A DNA stretch of 51,219 bases from Cytophagaceae bacterium. GTDB taxonomy: Bacteria; Bacteroidota; Bacteroidia; Cytophagales; Flexibacteraceae. The position numbers and the translations under genes are program-made. The notes under the pieces are model-generated. The model searched no databases. It was not told where the DNA came from and was given only the letters and a program-made list of their open reading frames with translations. The stretch covers positions 1 to 51,219 of the forward strand of contig JAIXQU010000059.1 of the NCBI GenBank assembly GCA_027485575.1, written 5' to 3'. Of the stretch, positions 36,244 through 44,869 are shown piece by piece (within the stretch, counting starts at the first letter, position 1; the number at the start of each line of letters is the position of its first letter).

Positions 36244-36396
36244 TTGAATTTCAATTGCTTTTGGGCTAATTAATTCAACGATTTGAAATTATAGAAACTG
36301 AGTAATCTGAAAATTTTATAATTCAAGTCGCACATGAAAATAGATTTAGGATTTTTTCATCTTTGTTGAAGGTTGTACCAATCATCCAAACTTTTC

Positions 36397-36660
36397 ATAT
36401 CAAGCATTGAATTTCTAAGAGACAATATCATTGGCAAACTTCTAACCATTTCCGATAAGGAATATTTGCCTGAACTTTAGGATGTTTTGGTGAAAAGCAA
36501 TAATGTTTCTGAGTTTATGAAATGATCAAAAGAACAAATCTCTATGCGTAAAATGAGTGATAATGACATAATCAAAGGTAATGTCTTTTCTCAGGAGCAA
36601 ATAGATATGGAGGATTCGGAATGGCTGAAAGGACGGTTGTATGGACTTCAACCGGGTTAA
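36397..36660 (+). pseudogene. Broken antitoxin-like gene
   Basis: One frame of 88 codons from an ATA (probably a former ATG) to a TAA reads as a small antitoxin-like protein but has two internal stops (TAG near 36478 and TGA near 36523). The pieces are FLRDNIIGKLLTISDKEYLP, DVLVKSNNVSEFMK and the conserved-looking tail MSDNDIIKGNVFSQEQIDME-DSEWLKG. This tail matches the pattern of small Bacteroidota addiction-module proteins (MSEEDI..G...SQEE.D..D..WL). No intact toxin follows. The loss of the start codon and both stops show decay. The family link is by recall. Confidence 0.6.
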
Positions 36661-36679
36661 AATAATGATGGAATATTTA

Positions 36680-36802
36680 AACCCAGAATAGTCATTAGGA
36701 ATTCCCTGTCTGCCGACAGGCAGATATTCCGATGCTAAACTGCTTCAAATCAGAAACTTCGTCACCTTTTCTTCTGTATCAGTACCGCTGCTACGAATTT
36801 CG
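36680..36802 (-). repeat. Dispersed repeat, copy B (inverted relative to 4564-4686)
   Basis: It matches copy A over 123 bp with 10 differences and no gaps. It begins 20 bp after the stop of the broken antitoxin-like gene. The hairpin TCTGCC-TGTC-GGCAGA is perfect here. In addition ATCAGTACC (36778-36786) is inverted as GGTACTGAT at 36810-36818, a structure absent from copy A. The rest of the spacer to 37140 shows no convincing gene. Confidence 0.85.
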
Positions 36803-37140
36803 AATATAAGGTACTGATTTTTTGCTTTTTAGCATCTCATAACGAAGTCCTAATAACCAATATGTGTTTATTATAGCCGCGTTTTGGGGCAATAGACAAG
36901 ATCCCCAAAAGCTTTTGAAATTATGATTGAAGGAGTAGACGGAAGGTAAAAGCCAAAGCATTTTTACCAATGTAGTTTGCATTATTGTTTCCCAGAGGAT
37001 GGTTGGAAATATCGGTTCTGAGACACTTCAACATATTAAAAGCCATGAGACCGTTTCGCAAGTTTCAGTACATATGGGAGCCCATATCAAGGTCTGGAAA
37101 AGCAGACAGATTTGAAACAAAAAATTCATATCATTTTTTA

Positions 37141-37170
37141 TTGACATTTGCCCGCTTTGGTCTTAGTTTG
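37141..37170 (+). promoter_or_regulatory. Promoter of mutL, suggesting a leaderless message
   Basis: TTG at 37141-37143 and TTAGTTTG at 37163-37170 fit the -33/-7 layout with about 20 bases between. The implied transcript start lies at about 37175-37177, on top of the GTG start codon at 37176. Confidence 0.45.
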
Positions 37171-37175
37171 TCCTT

Positions 37176-39002
37176 GTGGAACATATAATTCGTCTTCTTC
37201 CTGATGCCATAGCCAACCAGATTGCAGCTGGAGAGGTGGTTCAAAGACCAGCCTCGGTGGTTAAAGAGCTCATGGAAAATGCCATAGATTCGGGGGCAAC
37301 AGAGGTTGTATTGCATGTCAAAGAAGGAGGAAAAACCTATATTCAGGTAATTGACAATGGCAAAGGAATGAGTGAAACGGATGCCCGGATGTGTTTTGAA
37401 AGGCATGCTACCTCAAAAATTGCGTTGTTTGAAGACATGCAACACCTTAGAACTTTTGGTTTTAGAGGGGAGGCTCTTGCTTCGATCGCAGCGGTGGCAC
37501 AAGTGGAATTAAAAACCCGCAAGCCAGATTTTGAGGTTGGAACAAGACTCGTAATTGAGGCATCAGATTTGAAAGTGATTGAACCAGTTGCAACCGAAAG
37601 TGGAAGTTCATTCACAATAAAAAACTTATTTTTTAATGTACCGGCACGCCGAAACTTCCTCAAAAGCAATCAGGTAGAGTTTGGTCATATTTCAGAAGAG
37701 TTTAATAGGGTTGCCCTGGCTTATCCGGAGGTTGGGTTTTCGTTTTTTCAGGCCGGAACTTTAATTTTAAACGCACAACCAGCCAACTTAGCGAAAAGGA
37801 TTTCTTCCATTTTTGGGGAGGGGTACAGAGATAAAATTCTTCAGGTTAACGAAGAGGTAGATTTTCTGAAAGTAACCGGATATATAGGAAAGCCAGAGAT
37901 TTCGAAAAAGTCAAGGGGTGAACAGTATTTTTTTGCAAATAAAAGATTTATCAAAAACGGTTATTTGCACCATGCTGTTTCTACAGCTTTTGAGGGGTTG
38001 CTACCTCAATCTAACTTTCCTTTTTATGCCCTTTTTCTTGAGTTGGATCCCTCAAAAATTGACATCAACGTCCACCCAACCAAAACAGAAATTAAGTTTG
38101 AAAACGAGAGATTTGTTTATTCTGTTATACAAGCCGCAGTTAGAAAGGCACTTCAGGTCAATGTTATGGTTCCGGCTTTGGATTTTGAGCCACCTTCTCC
38201 CTGGTTAAACCCAACCGTAGATAATAAATCTACCGTCAAGCCCAATTTTGGATCGACATTTCAATTTGAGCCAAGACCAAATACTGAAAATTCAAAAAAT
38301 TTAACCCAATGGGGAAAACTGTATTCTGGTTCTGAAACAGGTCAAAGTCAAAGAATCCATCAATTTGAAAACCAATCTCACGGCCAAATAAGGAGCGAAG
38401 TTTTTCCGGAAGTAAAAATAGAACCAATTCCACATTTAGAAAAAGCACAACCATTTAATCTTCATGGTCAATATGTTATGGCCCAGGTAAAATCCGGAAT
38501 GCTTTTGATTCATATGCAAAGGGCCTGGGAAAGGATAACCTATGAAAGATATTTGGAACAAATGAAAGGCGGGCAATCCGCTTCTCAGCAATTGCTTTTT
38601 CCAAAAACAATTGATTTTTCAATACAGGATTTTTCTTTGCTATTAGAGTTAGAAAAGGAAATCAGGGCGCTCGGAGTTGACTGGGAGCCATTTGGTGGCC
38701 AATCCATTATTGTCAGAGGGTTGCCGGCTGATTTAACCCAGACTGACCCTGTCAGGTTGTTTCAGGATTTCTTTGAACAACACCGCTGGAACCAAAAAAA
38801 TCTTAAAATCCCCAACAGTCAATCCATTGCAAGGGCCATGGCAAAAAGAAGTGCCTCCCAACAAAGTTTTCATCATTGGCGGGATTCGGAATTGAATGAT
38901 TTTATCAATCAGCTATTTGCGTGCAAAATTCCCAATCTTACCCCGGATCAACAGCCCATTTCAAAAGTGATTTCCATTCAGGAAATAGAAGAACTTTTGT
39001 AA
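37176..39002 (+). CDS. mutL: DNA mismatch repair protein MutL
   Basis: The 608-residue protein has the GHKL ATPase domain of MutL: RLLPDAIANQIAAGEVVQRP, the N box KELMENAIDSGA, DNGKGM, and FRGEALASIA. The transducer domain (about 220-330) has KIDINVHPTK. The C-terminal dimerisation domain starts near residue 425. The usual endonuclease motif DQHA(X)2E(X)4E aligns with HMQRAWERITYER (H446 onwards), so the Asp and His ligands are replaced. The CPHGRP-like element near the end reads LTPDQQP. The nicking activity is therefore probably lost. The start is GTG at 37176; no ATG fits. It converges with the WG-repeat gene, 11 bp apart. Confidence 0.93.
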   Translation: MEHIIRLLPDAIANQIAAGEVVQRPASVVKELMENAIDSGATEVVLHVKEGGKTYIQVIDNGKGMSETDARMCFERHATSKIALFEDMQHLRTFGFRGEALASIAAVAQVELKTRKPDFEVGTRLVIEASDLKVIEPVATESGSSFTIKNLFFNVPARRNFLKSNQVEFGHISEEFNRVALAYPEVGFSFFQAGTLILNAQPANLAKRISSIFGEGYRDKILQVNEEVDFLKVTGYIGKPEISKKSRGEQYFFANKRFIKNGYLHHAVSTAFEGLLPQSNFPFYALFLELDPSKIDINVHPTKTEIKFENERFVYSVIQAAVRKALQVNVMVPALDFEPPSPWLNPTVDNKSTVKPNFGSTFQFEPRPNTENSKNLTQWGKLYSGSETGQSQRIHQFENQSHGQIRSEVFPEVKIEPIPHLEKAQPFNLHGQYVMAQVKSGMLLIHMQRAWERITYERYLEQMKGGQSASQQLLFPKTIDFSIQDFSLLLELEKEIRALGVDWEPFGGQSIIVRGLPADLTQTDPVRLFQDFFEQHRWNQKNLKIPNSQSIARAMAKRSASQQSFHHWRDSELNDFINQLFACKIPNLTPDQQPISKVISIQEIEELL

Positions 39003-39013
39003 CCGGGTTGTGA

Positions 39014-41680
39014 TTAATCGCAAATTATTTTTTCGTATTCATCTTCTGTTAGCAGCTGCGTTTTAATCAATTGGCCATTTTGGTCAATGTAGCTGAGATT
39101 AAAAACAGAGCTTTGCTGGACTCGCCTACCGGCAAAAAAATAAGTGCCTTTATCTGACTCAAAACTGATGATTTCATCATTGTCTGTTGGGGCAATTTCC
39201 CCCCGCATCGTGCTTTCAATGCCCACTTTTTTGTCAGACTCAACCTGGTAAATAATTTCATTCTCCTTCTCCAATAAAACCCGGATGCTTTTCATTGCTT
39301 TGACCAGTTCTTTCCCACTCTCAATAACATAAAAATACCAAAATCCATTCTTTTTGACGAGGCATCTTGTTGGATTCCAATACATTATTTCTTCATAAAC
39401 TCCGGGAATGACCATTTTTCCTCCACCATCCATTAATCCCGCTTTATCTTTTATCCGAACAATAAAAAACCATCTGCTCTGACCATAAGGCTTGGCAAGG
39501 GAGGTTAACGATGTTGGAATTTGCCTTTTTGTAAATGGGTTGATGATTGAAAAATTATTTCCTTTTGCAATACAAATAAAATCTTTGCTTAACCCGGCGG
39601 CACCTGTTAAAGTGGGTTTTATCAAAACATGGCCATTTGTATCTGCAATACCTGTTTTTCTGTTTTGTTGAAACGAAAACAAATGTTGATCAAGCATTGA
39701 AATTTGATCATAAGCAAATGGTAAAATTTGCCTTCCGTTTTTGTTAAATACTGCTTTGCGGTCAAGGGAATCCGTCAGGATGATAAAATAGCTATTGAAA
39801 ATACCTTTTGGAGTAGAATATCGAAGGACTTCCGGGGATTTGTTTCCAGAGAAGGGAATCTTTTTTCCGGATTCAAAGAGCAGAAATAATCGATTTCCCT
39901 TTTTGGCCAAATAGCTTTTTCTTAAAAGAGGCGATATTGTATCAAATACAAAATCTACCAGAGCCGTTCCATCTCTATTGATAATTCCAAACCTGGAATT
40001 GGATTTTGCAATACCAACATTTCCAAAAATACGCAAAGCCTGATAGGTTCCTGGAAAGGAATTGCCATTGCTATCTACAATGCTCACCTCATTTCCACGT
40101 TTTATTTGAACTCCCCATGGAGAATCAAAAAAGCTTGAATTAACATTCGCTTTTAAAACATATAACTTATTTCCAGACAGGAAGTTGACTTCGTTTTCTT
40201 TGAAAAGAATAAGTTTTGATTCACCTAATTTTTGTAACCTGACAAATTTATAATTGGTTTCAACCGTTTCATTTTCCAGGTTTTTCAAGGCTTCATCTTC
40301 CTCAATTAACGCATATTTATCTCCGGATTTAATGGCTAAAAACTTCCCGCAGGAAATAACTTCATCCAGCGGAGGAATATCGATTTTCTGACCTTTTGAA
40401 GTAAACAAATAGAATTTCGCCCCTTGTTGGATAGATAATAAATTGGGCGTCAGTATGGTTATACTTTCATACCTGGCTCCAAGGATTTGATAGCCAGAAA
40501 TACTGATTAGGCCTTGTTTACCATTTTTATATGTTTTTAAAACTCCGTCTGTAAAGCTTTCAGCATTGTCATATTCACCATCTGAAATGGGAATGGAATC
40601 GAAAGAAAAGATTGTTGCTTTTTTGTTTTTGAAGAGTTTAATAAACCCGGCCGGGGTAAGTTCACATTTATAATCTTCGGGAATAGAATCAAAAAAAGGC
40701 TTGATAAATACCTTTCCATTTCCTTGCATCAAACCCAATTTACCCCTTTCTATGAATGAAAGCAGGAATTGGTTTCTCAGGGAAAATTTGGAATCAAACC
40801 TCAAAATTGGAAATCCCGGATACTTTTCATCCAAATCGGTTAAGGATTTTATCCCTTTATCAAGATAATAAATCCACTCCCAGGCTTTGCTGGTATTCGG
40901 ATTTAAAGGGTAATTTTCAATAAATTTTTTGTAGGACTCTGGCTTGTGGTATAAAGTAGAGAGTTCGTAAAGTCTGTTTTGAGCCTTTAGCACATAGGGA
41001 TTGTTGGGGTTTTTTTCAATGAAAGACTCCCAATCTGATATTTTTCCTTTTTTGGCTGAGTTTTCAAAAACCAAAAGGTCAGATATTTCTTTGGCAGATT
41101 TGGCCTGTTCGGCATCAGGGTATTTATCTAAAAACGCCATAAATGCATCAAAACTGTTTTCTTTTTTAGCCAATTGAAAAGCCAGCGATGCTCTTTTTTG
41201 TTTGGCCGTTTCTGCCAGTCTCGATTGTGGAAACCGTTCCAGGAAATACTGGTAGGCGGCCTCAGATTCTAATCTTTCGGCCTGAGAAAATCCAAGGCTA
41301 TCCAGATAATCCTTTCTGGAAAACAATTCAAGAGAGTCGATTTCCAGCTTTTCATATCTTCTTCTTCCTGTTTTATCCTCTTTTAAAAATTTTTCAATGG
41401 CAGATAAACAAAAGGCATACGATGAATCCAGTTTCAGTGATTTTTGGTATGGACTTAAAAAGTAAAGTGAATAGACATAGTCTGTCCCAAAATCAACCTT
41501 GTTATTGGCCCTGGCTGCTTGAAGGGTTTTAAGTGCCTCCTTTACATTGCCTTCTTTTACTTGTTTAAGCGATTTTTTTACATAATTGCCTCCTCCTGCC
41601 ATAACCTGTATGGCAAAAACAAAGAGCCCCAAAAGAGCAATTGTTATTGATTTAACAGATTTTCTAAAAAGAAATAACAA
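39014..41680 (-). CDS. WG-repeat exported protein
   Basis: The 888-residue product begins with a signal peptide (about residues 1-27, cleavage near VMAG). A helical, tetratricopeptide-like part follows to about 270, with many SRLAETAKQKRASLAF-type helices. About 600 residues of WG-type repeats complete the protein. Examples are GKQGLISISGYQILGARYES, RKTGIADTNGHVLIKPTLTG and DKAGLMDGGGKMVIPGVYEE. WG repeats form beta-propeller-like surfaces, usually for binding. The function is unknown. The start is a TTG at 41680, since no ATG precedes the signal peptide. It converges with mutL and diverges from glnS. Confidence 0.8.
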   Translation of the reverse strand: MLFLFRKSVKSITIALLGLFVFAIQVMAGGGNYVKKSLKQVKEGNVKEALKTLQAARANNKVDFGTDYVYSLYFLSPYQKSLKLDSSYAFCLSAIEKFLKEDKTGRRRYEKLEIDSLELFSRKDYLDSLGFSQAERLESEAAYQYFLERFPQSRLAETAKQKRASLAFQLAKKENSFDAFMAFLDKYPDAEQAKSAKEISDLLVFENSAKKGKISDWESFIEKNPNNPYVLKAQNRLYELSTLYHKPESYKKFIENYPLNPNTSKAWEWIYYLDKGIKSLTDLDEKYPGFPILRFDSKFSLRNQFLLSFIERGKLGLMQGNGKVFIKPFFDSIPEDYKCELTPAGFIKLFKNKKATIFSFDSIPISDGEYDNAESFTDGVLKTYKNGKQGLISISGYQILGARYESITILTPNLLSIQQGAKFYLFTSKGQKIDIPPLDEVISCGKFLAIKSGDKYALIEEDEALKNLENETVETNYKFVRLQKLGESKLILFKENEVNFLSGNKLYVLKANVNSSFFDSPWGVQIKRGNEVSIVDSNGNSFPGTYQALRIFGNVGIAKSNSRFGIINRDGTALVDFVFDTISPLLRKSYLAKKGNRLFLLFESGKKIPFSGNKSPEVLRYSTPKGIFNSYFIILTDSLDRKAVFNKNGRQILPFAYDQISMLDQHLFSFQQNRKTGIADTNGHVLIKPTLTGAAGLSKDFICIAKGNNFSIINPFTKRQIPTSLTSLAKPYGQSRWFFIVRIKDKAGLMDGGGKMVIPGVYEEIMYWNPTRCLVKKNGFWYFYVIESGKELVKAMKSIRVLLEKENEIIYQVESDKKVGIESTMRGEIAPTDNDEIISFESDKGTYFFAGRRVQQSSVFNLSYIDQNGQLIKTQLLTEDEYEKIICD

Positions 41681-41825
41681 AATGTTAATAGGCTACGAGA
41701 GTGCAATTTTAATCCAAATGCCATTATAAAATCTGAAATAATAAATTTTTCAGGCTTTGCATTGAAGTGGATTTGAAAGAACTAAATTTTTTAAAAGTTC
41801 TGAGCGTTTTGCAACCGGAATTTTG

Positions 41826-41857
41826 TTTGCTGGCGCCTTACAATTCGCGTTTCTTTG
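41826..41857 (+). promoter_or_regulatory. Probable promoter of glnS
   Basis: TTTG (41826-41829), 20 bases, then TTTCTTTG (41850-41857). The transcript would start near 41864, which excludes an in-frame ATG at 41855 and supports the start at 41900. Confidence 0.5.
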
Positions 41858-41899
41858 CATTTGAAAAAATGTCCGTTTTTTACGGATCCAAAGAAACCT

Positions 41900-43579
41900 A
41901 TGACCGAGATGAAACCCACCGAGGAGCGCAGCTTGAACTTTCTTGAAGAGATAATTGAAAGCGACCTGCAGAATGGAAAATACAAAAGCATTCATACCAG
42001 ATTTCCTCCGGAACCCAATGGTTATCTTCATATTGGCCATGCGTCCAGCATTTGCCTCAATTTTGGCTTAGCACTCAAATTTGGAGGAAAAACCAACCTT
42101 CGGTTTGACGATACAAATCCGGTAACGGAAGAAACAGAATATGTAGAAAGCATAAAAGAGGATGTAAAGTGGCTTGGGTTTCAGTGGGCCAACGAGCTGT
42201 TTGCAAGTGATTATTTTCCGCAGATTTACGCATTTGCGGTTCAACTAATAGAAAAAGGATTGGCCTATGTGGATGACAGTACGAGCGAAGAAATAGCACT
42301 TCAAAAAGGAACTCCAACCCAACCAGGTACAAGAAATCAGTTTTCTCAAAGGTCAATAGAAGAAAATCTTCGCTTGTTTGGGGAAATGAAGGAAGGAAAA
42401 TATAGGGATGGTGAAAAAGTATTGAGAGCCAAAATAGATATGGCCTCTCCAAATATGTTGATGCGTGATCCCTTGATGTATCGCATCAAACATGTTCCCC
42501 ATCATAGAACCGGCACGCAATGGTGCATTTATCCCATGTATGATTTTGCCCATGGGCAAAGTGACTCTATCGAGCAAATAACCCACAGCATTTGTACATT
42601 GGAGTTTGCATTGCATCGGGAGCTGTATGATTGGTTTATTGAAAAGCTCGGAATTTACCCTTCTCATCAATATGAGTTTGCCCGTAGAAACCTCACTTAT
42701 ACCGTGATGAGTAAAAGAAAGTTGCTTCAGCTTGTTAATGAAAATCATGTTTCAGGTTGGGATGACCCGAGAATGCCAACCATAAGTGGAATGAGGCGAA
42801 GAGGCTACACGGCGGAAGCCATACGTGATTTTGCAGATAGAATAGGGATTGGCAAAAGAGACAATATTGTAGATATCGGCGTTTTAGAATTTTGTGTAAG
42901 GGAACATTTAAACAAGATTGCGCTGAGGAGAATGGTTGTATTTGACCCCATTAAAATTGTGATTACCAATTTTCCGGAGGGGAAAACAGAAACCTTATTA
43001 AGTGAAAATAATCCTGAAAACCCCGAAGAGGGCACAAGAGAAATCCAGTTTTCAAGAGAAGTTTTAATCGAAAAGGAGGATTTTATGGAAGAACCGCCAA
43101 AAAAATATTTCAGGCTTTCACCTGGTCAGATGGTGCGGTTAAAAAGTGCATATATCATTAAATGTGAAGGAGTTGTTAAAGCTGATGATGGTTCTGTAAT
43201 TGAAATCCATTGCAGCTATTTTCCGGAAAGCAAAAGTGGTTCAGATACCTCCGGACTCAAGGTGCAGGGAACACTCCATTGGGTAGAGGCCAGTTCTGCC
43301 ATTCCATGTGAGATTAGGGAGTATGACAGGTTGTTTCAGGTAGAAGACCCGAGCTCTGAGGAAGGCAATTTTAAAGATTACATCAATCCCAATTCATTGA
43401 CCATCATACCAAATGCAATGGCTGAGCCTGCAATGTTAAATGTCAAATCAGGAGACCATTTCCAGTTTTTAAGGAAAGGCTATTTCTGTGTGGATAAAGA
43501 TACCAAATCTGGCAAACCAATTATTAACAGAACGGTGACTTTAAAGGATACATGGGCAAAAGAACAAAGGAAATTGTAG
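41900..43579 (+). CDS. glnS: Glutaminyl-tRNA synthetase
   Basis: From the ATG at 41900 the class I synthetase has 559 residues. The HIGH motif is in [17 protein letters not shown], the KMSKS equivalent is VMSKRKLLQ, and [15 protein letters not shown] with [19 protein letters not shown] mark the GlnRS catalytic fold. The region [20 protein letters not shown]-like (SGWDDPRMP here) separates GlnRS from GluRS. The C-terminal beta-barrel anticodon-binding domain has [15 protein letters not shown]-type strands (spelled [10 protein letters not shown]). It charges tRNA-Gln directly, so this organism need not use the transamidation route for Gln. An in-frame ATG at 41909 would be three residues shorter. 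tRNA-His follows 64 bp downstream. Confidence 0.94.
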   Translation: [559 protein letters not shown]

Positions 43580-43643
43580 TCAAATTTTAATCTGCCTTGG
43601 AAAAAAGAGTAAAAGAGGTTTTCTTTGCAGCCCGAATTTAAAT

Positions 43644-43718
43644 GCATTGCGTAGCTCAGTTGGTTAGAGCACCAGATTGTGATTCTGGGGGTCGTGGGTT
43701 CGAGCCCCATCGTGATGC
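43644..43718 (+). tRNA. tRNA-His (anticodon GUG)
   Basis: The cloverleaf has acceptor CATTGCG/CGTGATG preceded by the extra G(-1) at 43644 that pairs with C73, the identity element of tRNA-His. The D arm is GCTCAGTTGGTTAGAGC, the anticodon arm CCAGATTGTGATTCTGG with anticodon GTG, and the T arm GTGGGTTCGAGCCCCAT. CCA is not fully encoded. Confidence 0.95.
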
Positions 43719-43727
43719 CAGAAGTAG

Positions 43728-43753
43728 AAACCCCTTTTTTGCAGAAGGGGTTT
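43728..43753 (+). terminator. Terminator after tRNA-His
   Basis: AAACCCCTT (43728-43736) pairs with AAGGGGTTT (43745-43753), followed by a T-rich stretch. It ends the glnS/tRNA-His region. Confidence 0.85.
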
Positions 43754-43804
43754 TTTATTTTGATCTTGTTCCGTTTTATTTGAAATCAAAAAAATAAATA
43801 ATCA

Positions 43805-44185
43805 ATGACATTTCCAGAAAATCTTAAGTATACACCAGAGCATGAGTGGATTAGAGTAGAGGGTAATGAGGCCTATGTAGGTATTTCCGAATTTGCCCAG
43901 GGCGAATTGGGAGATATTGTTTTCGTAGACATCAATTCCGTGGGTCAGGAAATTGCAAAAGATGGGGTATTTGGGTCAGTTGAAGCGGTAAAAACCGTAT
44001 CAGACTTGTTTTTACCTGTGACCGGAACCATTTTGGAGGTCAATCCTGCCTTGAATAATGCACCAGAACTCGTTAATTCAGATCCCTATGGCGAAGGTTG
44101 GATGGTGAAAATAAGCATTTCCGATTTTGGCCAATTGTCAGGCCTAATGGATTCGGCTGCATACAAGTCGCTTCTTGGTGTTTAA
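43805..44185 (+). CDS. gcvH: Glycine cleavage system H protein
   Basis: The 126-residue lipoyl carrier shuttles the aminomethyl group between the P, T and L proteins of glycine cleavage. The lipoylated lysine is K63 in [14 protein letters not shown]. The N-terminal [20 protein letters not shown] and the [14 protein letters not shown] strands are standard, and [20 protein letters not shown] closes the domain. Size and start are typical. gcvT and gcvP are not adjacent, as is common in Bacteroidota. It is bounded by terminators, so it is probably monocistronic. Confidence 0.95.
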   Translation: MTFPENLKYTPEHEWIRVEGNEAYVGISEFAQGELGDIVFVDINSVGQEIAKDGVFGSVEAVKTVSDLFLPVTGTILEVNPALNNAPELVNSDPYGEGWMVKISISDFGQLSGLMDSAAYKSLLGV

Positions 44186-44204
44186 TTTTTTCATATTCGT
44201 AATT

Positions 44205-44230
44205 AAGTCAGATTCAATAGGATCTGACTT
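44205..44230 (+). terminator. Terminator of gcvH
   Basis: AAGTCAGAT (44205-44213) pairs with ATCTGACTT (44222-44230), followed by TTTTGTTT. Confidence 0.85.
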
Positions 44231-44257
44231 TTTTGTTTCTCTTTATTTCAATCGCTG

Positions 44258-44869
44258 ATGAATAGTCGAGACTCAGTTTTACCTGTGATGGAATCGTTTT
44301 ATACACTTCAGGGTGAAGGATATCATACGGGTCGGGCTGCTTATTTTATTCGTTTGGGCGGTTGTGATGTAGGTTGTGTTTGGTGCGATGTCAAAGAAAG
44401 TTGGGATCCGGAAGCACATCCAAAAATTGAAATAAGCCAAATTGCTGGTCTTGCCTCTGAATATCCCGGAAGGCTTGCAGTAGTTACAGGTGGAGAACCG
44501 TTGATGTATGATTTGTCAGGTCTTACCACTGCGCTGAAGTCCTTCAATTTTGAAACAAATATTGAAACTTCCGGAGCTTACCCTATGACCGGATCATGGG
44601 ATTGGATTTGTGTTTCCCCCAAAAAATTTAAAGTGCCTCTACCTCAGGTTTTGTCTGCGGCTAATGAATATAAAGTGGTTATTTACCATAAGTCTGACCT
44701 GGATTGGATGATGCAATTTTTATCCTTTCTACCTCATGATTGTAAACTATTTGTACAACCGGAATGGTCTAAATCAGAGACTATTTTACCCTTATTGGTT
44801 GATTTTGTGAAGGAAAACCCAAGATGGAGAATTTCGCTGCAAACCCATAAATTTTTAAATATTCCCTAA
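44258..44869 (+). CDS. queE: 7-carboxy-7-deazaguanine synthase
   Basis: The 203-residue radical-SAM enzyme converts 6-carboxy-tetrahydropterin to 7-carboxy-7-deazaguanine in queuosine synthesis. The cluster cysteines are C36, C40 and C43 in GGCDVGCVWCD. The CX3CX2C spacing is the classical one. The N-terminal VMESFYTLQGEGYHTGRAAY and the VVTGGEPLMYDL and IETSGAYP segments are QueE hallmarks. Other queuosine genes are not in view. Its stop directly abuts the ATG of the pseudouridine-synthase gene, so both tRNA/rRNA-modification genes share one message. Confidence 0.93.
   Translation: MNSRDSVLPVMESFYTLQGEGYHTGRAAYFIRLGGCDVGCVWCDVKESWDPEAHPKIEISQIAGLASEYPGRLAVVTGGEPLMYDLSGLTTALKSFNFETNIETSGAYPMTGSWDWICVSPKKFKVPLPQVLSAANEYKVVIYHKSDLDWMMQFLSFLPHDCKLFVQPEWSKSETILPLLVDFVKENPRWRISLQTHKFLNIP

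Noticed and set aside
36791-36982. 63-codon minus-strand frame beside repeat copy B
   Set aside because: Part of it lies in the dispersed repeat, which is not coding in copy A, and the rest matches no family I know.
36985-37188. 67-codon plus-strand frame before mutL
   Set aside because: It overlaps the mutL promoter and start and has no recognisable content; a neighbouring 38-codon frame from 36999 is equally unsupported.
42353-42748. 131-codon minus-strand frame in glnS
   Set aside because: It is a shadow of the synthetase frame.
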